NCBI GenBank assembly: GCA_002839245.1
Contig: PGXR01000117.1
Coordinates: forward strand, 1-9,596
Source of the DNA: Spirochaetae bacterium HGW-Spirochaetae-7
Lineage (GTDB): Bacteria; Spirochaetota; Spirochaetia; Treponematales; UBA12059
Direction of reading: 5' to 3'
Length of the DNA: 9,596 nucleotides
A program made the position numbers and the translations under genes. The stretch's first letter is position 1. The number at the start of each line of letters is the position of its first letter. Positions 6,492 through 9,596 of this stretch are shown here, one piece after another. A model generated the notes under the pieces. The model was not told the origin of the DNA and did not search any database. It saw only the letters and a program-made list of their open reading frames with translations.

Positions 6492-7190
6492 ATGCGCACA
6501 GCAACCCCGCGAGATCCTCCGTCTCATGTAGCAATCTTCATGGACGGGAACGGGCGATGGGCCAAGGCCCGCGGCTTGCCGCGAACCGAAGGCCACCGCG
6601 AGGGCCTGAAGGTGGCAAAGCGCATAGTCCGGGCTGCCAAGTCGATGGGCGTCCGCAACCTGACCCTATACACCTTCAGTACTGAAAACTGGAAACGGGC
6701 CCAAGAGGAAGTAAAATTCCTCATGGGCCTCGTCAGCACCTACCTCTGCGCCGAATTCGAGTTCTACAAGGAAAACGGCGTCAGGGTGGTTCATTCGGGC
6801 GATATCGCCGGCCTTCCCCGCGACGTGCAGGACGCCATAGCGCGCGTGTGCGCAGATACCGCGGGTTTCGAGGGAATTCGTGTCAATCTTGCCATCAACT
6901 ACGGAGGGCGCGACGAGATACTACGCGCCATTTCCAGGATACCGTCCGGGTCGGGTCCATGTTCCGAGCATGATTTCAGGTCGTTTCTTGACGTACCCGA
7001 CATGCCCGATCCTGACCTCATCATACGCGCAGGCGGGGAGTTGCGCCTCTCGAATTTCCTTACCTGGCAGTCGGCGTATTCCGAGCTCTATTTCTCGGAC
7101 GTGCTGTGGCCGGACTGGACGGAGACGCAACTGGCCGAAGCACTGAATGAATACGCGCGCCGCGACAGAAGATTCGGCGACGCCCGATGA
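6492..7190 (+). CDS. uppS: Undecaprenyl diphosphate synthase (isoprenyl transferase)
   Basis: This cis-prenyltransferase adds isopentenyl diphosphate units to farnesyl diphosphate to make the C55 lipid carrier for peptidoglycan and other envelope polymers. The catalytic motif VAIFMDGNGRWA (13-24) contains the metal-binding Asp18. LTLYTFSTENWKR (57-69), LAINYGGRDEI (133-143) and DLIIRAGGELRLSNF (175-189) follow, then WQSAYSELYF and LWPDW. Arg179, Glu183 and Arg185 match the IPP-binding residues of the family. Ala180 stands where Thr is usual in the R-T-G/S-G-E motif. Length is 232 residues, slightly short of E. coli UppS (253). The ATG at 6492 follows frr by 2 nt with only a weak GGAAG upstream, so translation is probably coupled. 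The stop overlaps the cdsA start by 4 bp. Confidence 0.95.
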   Translation: MRTATPRDPPSHVAIFMDGNGRWAKARGLPRTEGHREGLKVAKRIVRAAKSMGVRNLTLYTFSTENWKRAQEEVKFLMGLVSTYLCAEFEFYKENGVRVVHSGDIAGLPRDVQDAIARVCADTAGFEGIRVNLAINYGGRDEILRAISRIPSGSGPCSEHDFRSFLDVPDMPDPDLIIRAGGELRLSNFLTWQSAYSELYFSDVLWPDWTETQLAEALNEYARRDRRFGDAR

Positions 7191-8059
7191 ATAATTTCGT
7201 AACCCGGGTCATATTCGTCGGCATCGCCCTACCCGTCCTTTTCGCCATCGCCGTTTTCATGCCGCATTTCAACAACGCGTCGCTATCGCTCCTGACGCTG
7301 GTCTTCACCGTCGGTTCTGCTCTTGAACTCCGCAGGATAGTCGAACCTGCCGGAGGGATATCCAGGGACGCGGTCGCCGTAGCGTTCGCGACCTTGCCTT
7401 CGATAGCGGTATACTTTTCCAGGTTGACGATGCGGGGAGCCGGGTTGGCCGCATCCTGGCTGTCTCCCGTGGCCATCGCCTGCTTGCTTCTGTTCATGGC
7501 CTCGGCTTTACCTGTTGCCTTTCCCAAGAAGCCCGACGCCGTCAAATCCTCGATAGCCGTAATAGGTGCCAACGCACTGTACTTGTTCTACCCGGGAGCG
7601 CTGAGCACGGCTATAATCGTGATACTCGGAGCGCGGAACGGCGCAGGTCAGATGCTCATATGGTTCGCGCTCATCGTGTTCGGAAACGACAGCCTTGCAT
7701 GGCTCGCTGGGGTCACCCTGGGAAAACGCCGGGGAATTTTTGCCGTATCGCCCAACAAGAGCCTTGAAGGACTGGTCGCCGGCATGTCAGGCAGTATCTT
7801 TTTCTCGTTCGCCGGCGCATTCCTGTTTCCGTCGACTGTACCGCGCAATTGGATCGCGCTTGGCATCATCGGCCTGGCGTGCGGTTCCGCCGTCGTGACT
7901 GGAGACCTTTTCGAATCTGCCATCAAGCGTGCCGGCAGCGTCAAGGATTCAGGTTCCATAATCCCAGGACGCGGCGGCATGCTCGATTCCTATGACAGCC
8001 TCCTCTTCGCCGCGCCGGTATTCGCTGGCATCCTCGGCATCATGGGAATGCTCACCTGA
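7187..8059 (+). CDS. cdsA: Phosphatidate cytidylyltransferase (CDP-diglyceride synthase)
   Basis: This inner-membrane enzyme converts phosphatidate and CTP to CDP-diacylglycerol, the branch-point of phospholipid synthesis. The 290-residue protein is hydrophobic throughout, with roughly seven to eight membrane segments. The C-terminal half carries the CTP_transf_1 features: GNDSLAW (166-172), SPNKSLEG (188-195), GDLFESAIKR (239-248), KDSG (253-256), PGRGG (260-264) and LDSYDS (266-271). Key acidic residues Asp168, Asp240, Asp254, Asp267 and Asp270 are present. In the standard signature the segment reads PGHGG followed by DR; here these are PGRGG and DS. The gene starts within the uppS stop (ATGA overlap) and has no clear Shine-Dalgarno sequence, which suggests reinitiation. 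A 59-bp piece near its 3' end reappears inverted at the right edge of the window. Confidence 0.93.
   Translation: MNNFVTRVIFVGIALPVLFAIAVFMPHFNNASLSLLTLVFTVGSALELRRIVEPAGGISRDAVAVAFATLPSIAVYFSRLTMRGAGLAASWLSPVAIACLLLFMASALPVAFPKKPDAVKSSIAVIGANALYLFYPGALSTAIIVILGARNGAGQMLIWFALIVFGNDSLAWLAGVTLGKRRGIFAVSPNKSLEGLVAGMSGSIFFSFAGAFLFPSTVPRNWIALGIIGLACGSAVVTGDLFESAIKRAGSVKDSGSIIPGRGGMLDSYDSLLFAAPVFAGILGIMGMLT
7989..8047 (+). repeat. Source copy of the terminal inverted repeat (inside cdsA)
   Basis: These 59 bases encode the end of CdsA (from the SYDSLLFAAP region) and are the exact reverse complement of 9538-9596. This copy is in its expected coding context, so it is the original. Confidence 0.95.
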
Positions 8060-8090
8060 GTACGTACTTTCTGACAGGACGGGACCCTTC

Positions 8091-9218
8091 GTGAAAAAGA
8101 TAATCGTCATTGGCGCCACGGGATCCGTCGGGCGTCAGACCCTGGAGGTCGTTGAACGACATCCAGATGAATTCCGCATTGTAGGGATGTCCGCCCATAG
8201 GGACGAGGCGGGGCTGCAGGCGGCCGCCGCGCGCCACCCTGGCGCCATCCTCTGCCTCAGCGGAGCCGCCGCTTCCTCCGGAACGATACGCCATGCCGGG
8301 GCTGCCGGCCTCGATCGCCTGATCGTCGACACCGACGCCGATATCGTACTCAACGCCGCCGCCGGGTCTGACGGGCTCCGGCCTTCGTTCGCGGCGCTTT
8401 CTTCTGGCAAGGACCTGGCGCTCGCCAACAAGGAAACGATTGTGATGGCTGGCAGGCTGGCCATGGAAACCGCCGCCCGGCTCGGCAGGAAGATACTACC
8501 TGTCGATTCCGAACATTCAGCCATATTCAACATGATCGAGCGTTTCGGCCGTGCCTCGGTGCGAGGCGTCATCATCACCGCTTCCGGGGGAGCCTTCCGC
8601 GACCTTCCCGTGGAACGGCTTGCTTCGGTGAGGCCGGTCGATGCACTGGTCCACCCTACCTGGAATATGGGAGCCAAGATAACCGTCGATTCAGCGTCCA
8701 TGGCCAACAAGGGACTCGAAGTGATTGAATCCGCCAGGCTATTCTCGCTTGAACCCGAGGAGATCGAGGTTGTCGTCCATCCCGAAAGCAGGATACATTC
8801 ATTCATACGGACCAGGGACGGGTCGCTGTATGCCCAGATGTCGCGCCCTGACATGCGCCTGCCCATAATGAATTCCCTGTCGTGGCCGAGGGTCCTTGAC
8901 GACGACGTCGCCGACATGCATCCAGGGGACGTGATGATGCACTTCTTCCGTGCCGATCCGGTCCGTTATCCACTGCTTGGCCTTGCCTATCAAGCTTTGC
9001 GTGATGGCGAGGGGGCCACCGACGCGTACAACGCCGCCAACGAGGTTGCGGTCGAAGCTTTCATGGATGGGCGCATCGCGTTCACCGACATATACCGCGT
9101 TGTCGCAGGCGCGCTTGAACGCGAATATCCCGGCAGGCTCGAGGACCTTGAAATAGTCGCCGAGGTTGACGCGAAAGCGCGTTCCGAGGCGGCGCTGGTA
9201 CTTAAGGAGCTCCAATGA
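8091..9218 (+). CDS. dxr: 1-deoxy-D-xylulose 5-phosphate reductoisomerase
   Basis: This is the first committed enzyme of the MEP isoprenoid pathway; it converts DXP to MEP with NADPH and a divalent metal. The N-terminal Rossmann motif IGATGSVGRQTLEVV is at 7-21, and ALANKET at 110-116. The metal ligands lie in PVDSEHSAIF (Asp139, Glu141) and NKGLE (Glu210). Ser165, His188, Asn206 and Lys207 also match known E. coli active-site residues with consistent spacing. HPTWNMGAKITVDSASM (188-204) is the family's flexible-loop region. Length is 375 residues, slightly under the usual 390-400. The start is read as GTG at 8091 because it begins the first strand (fMet-KKIIVIG). The open frame upstream to 7992 overlaps cdsA and lacks similarity. 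A weak GGACGGGA lies upstream. The stop overlaps the rseP ATG by 4 bp. It supplies isoprenoid precursor for the UppS step encoded upstream. Confidence 0.96.
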   Translation: MKKIIVIGATGSVGRQTLEVVERHPDEFRIVGMSAHRDEAGLQAAAARHPGAILCLSGAAASSGTIRHAGAAGLDRLIVDTDADIVLNAAAGSDGLRPSFAALSSGKDLALANKETIVMAGRLAMETAARLGRKILPVDSEHSAIFNMIERFGRASVRGVIITASGGAFRDLPVERLASVRPVDALVHPTWNMGAKITVDSASMANKGLEVIESARLFSLEPEEIEVVVHPESRIHSFIRTRDGSLYAQMSRPDMRLPIMNSLSWPRVLDDDVADMHPGDVMMHFFRADPVRYPLLGLAYQALRDGEGATDAYNAANEVAVEAFMDGRIAFTDIYRVVAGALEREYPGRLEDLEIVAEVDAKARSEAALVLKELQ

Positions 9219-9595
9219 CCTTGCTCACCATAGCACTCGGAATCGTTGGCCTCGGCGTCGTGGTTCTGTTCCACGAGTTCGGGCATTTCATGATGGCTCG
9301 TCTTGTCGGCGTCCAGGTCGAGGAATTCTCGCTTGGCTGGGGACCGCGGCTGTTGTCCAGGAAATTCGGGAATACGGCGTATACGATATCGGCATTCCCG
9401 ATCGGCGGCTATTGCCGCATGAAGGGCGAAGATTCGTATCGGAAAGCCATCGAAAACGGGCTGGACGAGTTTCCCCGCGAGCCCGGGAGTTTTTTTGGCG
9501 CTTCTCCTGCAAAGCGGATACTGATATCTGCCGGCGGTCCCATGATGCCGAGGATGCCAGCGAATACCGGCGCGGCGAAGAGGAGGCTGTCATAG
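9215..9595 (+). CDS. rseP: RseP-type site-2 protease, N-terminal fragment with chimeric tail
   Basis: This is a membrane zinc protease of the RseP/RasP family, which cleaves membrane-bound anti-sigma factors and remnant signal peptides. The first transmembrane segment (about 3-19) runs into the catalytic HEFGH (His20, Glu21, His24). The family pattern continues through EEFSLGWGPRL (36-46), ISAFPIGGYCRMKGE (58-72) and PAKRILISAGGPMM (98-111). The start ATG at 9215 has AAGGAG (9204-9209) 5 nt upstream and overlaps dxr. From about 9547 onward the sequence is not rseP: codons after residue 111 come from an inverted copy of cdsA, so the last 15 residues and the TAG at 9593 are artefactual. The family is usually over 400 residues; the PDZ domain and second catalytic membrane motif are missing because the true sequence leaves the window. 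Confidence 0.9.
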   Translation: MTLLTIALGIVGLGVVVLFHEFGHFMMARLVGVQVEEFSLGWGPRLLSRKFGNTAYTISAFPIGGYCRMKGEDSYRKAIENGLDEFPREPGSFFGASPAKRILISAGGPMMPRMPANTGAAKRRLS

Positions 9596-9596
9596 G
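9538..9596 (-). repeat. Inverted copy of the cdsA 3' region at the window end
   Basis: The last 59 bases are the exact reverse complement of 7989-8047. The copy starts where rseP would be expected to continue with the G-P-x-x-N-F type motif. The first bases (TCCCATGATG, 9538-9547) plausibly fit both the native rseP codons for P-M-M and the cdsA complement, giving a microhomology of about 10 bp at the junction. This pattern is typical of amplification or assembly chimeras. Confidence 0.92.

Noticed and set aside
7992..8090. N-terminal extension of dxr upstream of 8091
   Set aside because: It would overlap cdsA out of frame and lacks Dxr similarity. The GTG at 8091 begins exactly at the first Rossmann strand.
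9288..9593. A minus-strand open frame sharing its N-terminus with the upstream extension of dxr (MTASSSPRRYSLASSASW)
   Set aside because: The identity is only the 59-bp inverted cdsA copy read in the same out-of-frame register. It is not a gene family or a paralogue.
9215..9595. rseP as a genuine short gene or natural pseudogene
   Set aside because: The break coincides exactly with the start of the inverted cdsA copy, so the premature stop comes from the junction and not from mutation of rseP.

Overview
The window reads as a GC-rich bacterial chromosome segment, most likely from a spirochaete of the Treponema/Spirochaeta type. Three things point there. The S2 N-terminus has the treponeme-like AVVTMK start. 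The gene order is rpsB-tsf-frr-uppS-cdsA-dxr-rseP with no pyrH between tsf and frr, as I recall it from Treponema pallidum. Third, ATA (Ile) and AGG (Arg) codons are heavily used despite the high GC. This assignment is inferred from gene content and order, not from a database search. Nothing looks like an island, phage, transposon or CRISPR: this is ordinary core-genome DNA.

Layout. Positions 1-162 (minus) hold the first 54 codons of an MBL-fold hydrolase cut by the window edge. A 135-bp divergent intergenic region follows, with candidate promoters facing both ways and a perfect 9-bp tandem repeat. trkA (298-1707) and trkH (1697-3154) overlap and form a two-gene potassium-uptake operon. A tRNA-Arg(CCG) gene lies on the minus strand at 3180-3253, with its own promoter in the tRNA-maf gap. 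maf, a nucleotide pyrophosphatase gene, runs 3359-3991. From 4103 to the right edge there is one dense plus-strand cluster: rpsB, tsf, frr, uppS, cdsA, dxr, rseP.

How the genes work together. TrkA is the cytoplasmic nucleotide-binding regulator of the TrkH K+ channel subunit. S2, EF-Ts and ribosome recycling factor serve translation. UppS makes the undecaprenyl lipid carrier, and Dxr makes isoprenoid precursor by the MEP pathway, so the two are steps in one route. CdsA makes CDP-diacylglycerol for phospholipids. RseP is a membrane site-2 protease. The cluster links translation with envelope lipid synthesis. Gaps inside it are -4 to 31 nt, except the 91-nt tsf-frr gap, which holds a perfect 12-bp hairpin.

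The most unusual structure is at the right edge. The last 59 bp (9538-9596) are an exact inverted copy of 7989-8047 in cdsA, spliced into rseP at a short microhomology. This looks like an amplification or assembly chimera at a contig end, so the apparent stop of rseP is not real. I found no convincing new biological system. The biological leads are candidate leaderless starts at trkA and maf, RNA hairpins before rpsB and frr, and unusual signature residues in CdsA. No gene-free stretch exceeds about 135 bp.
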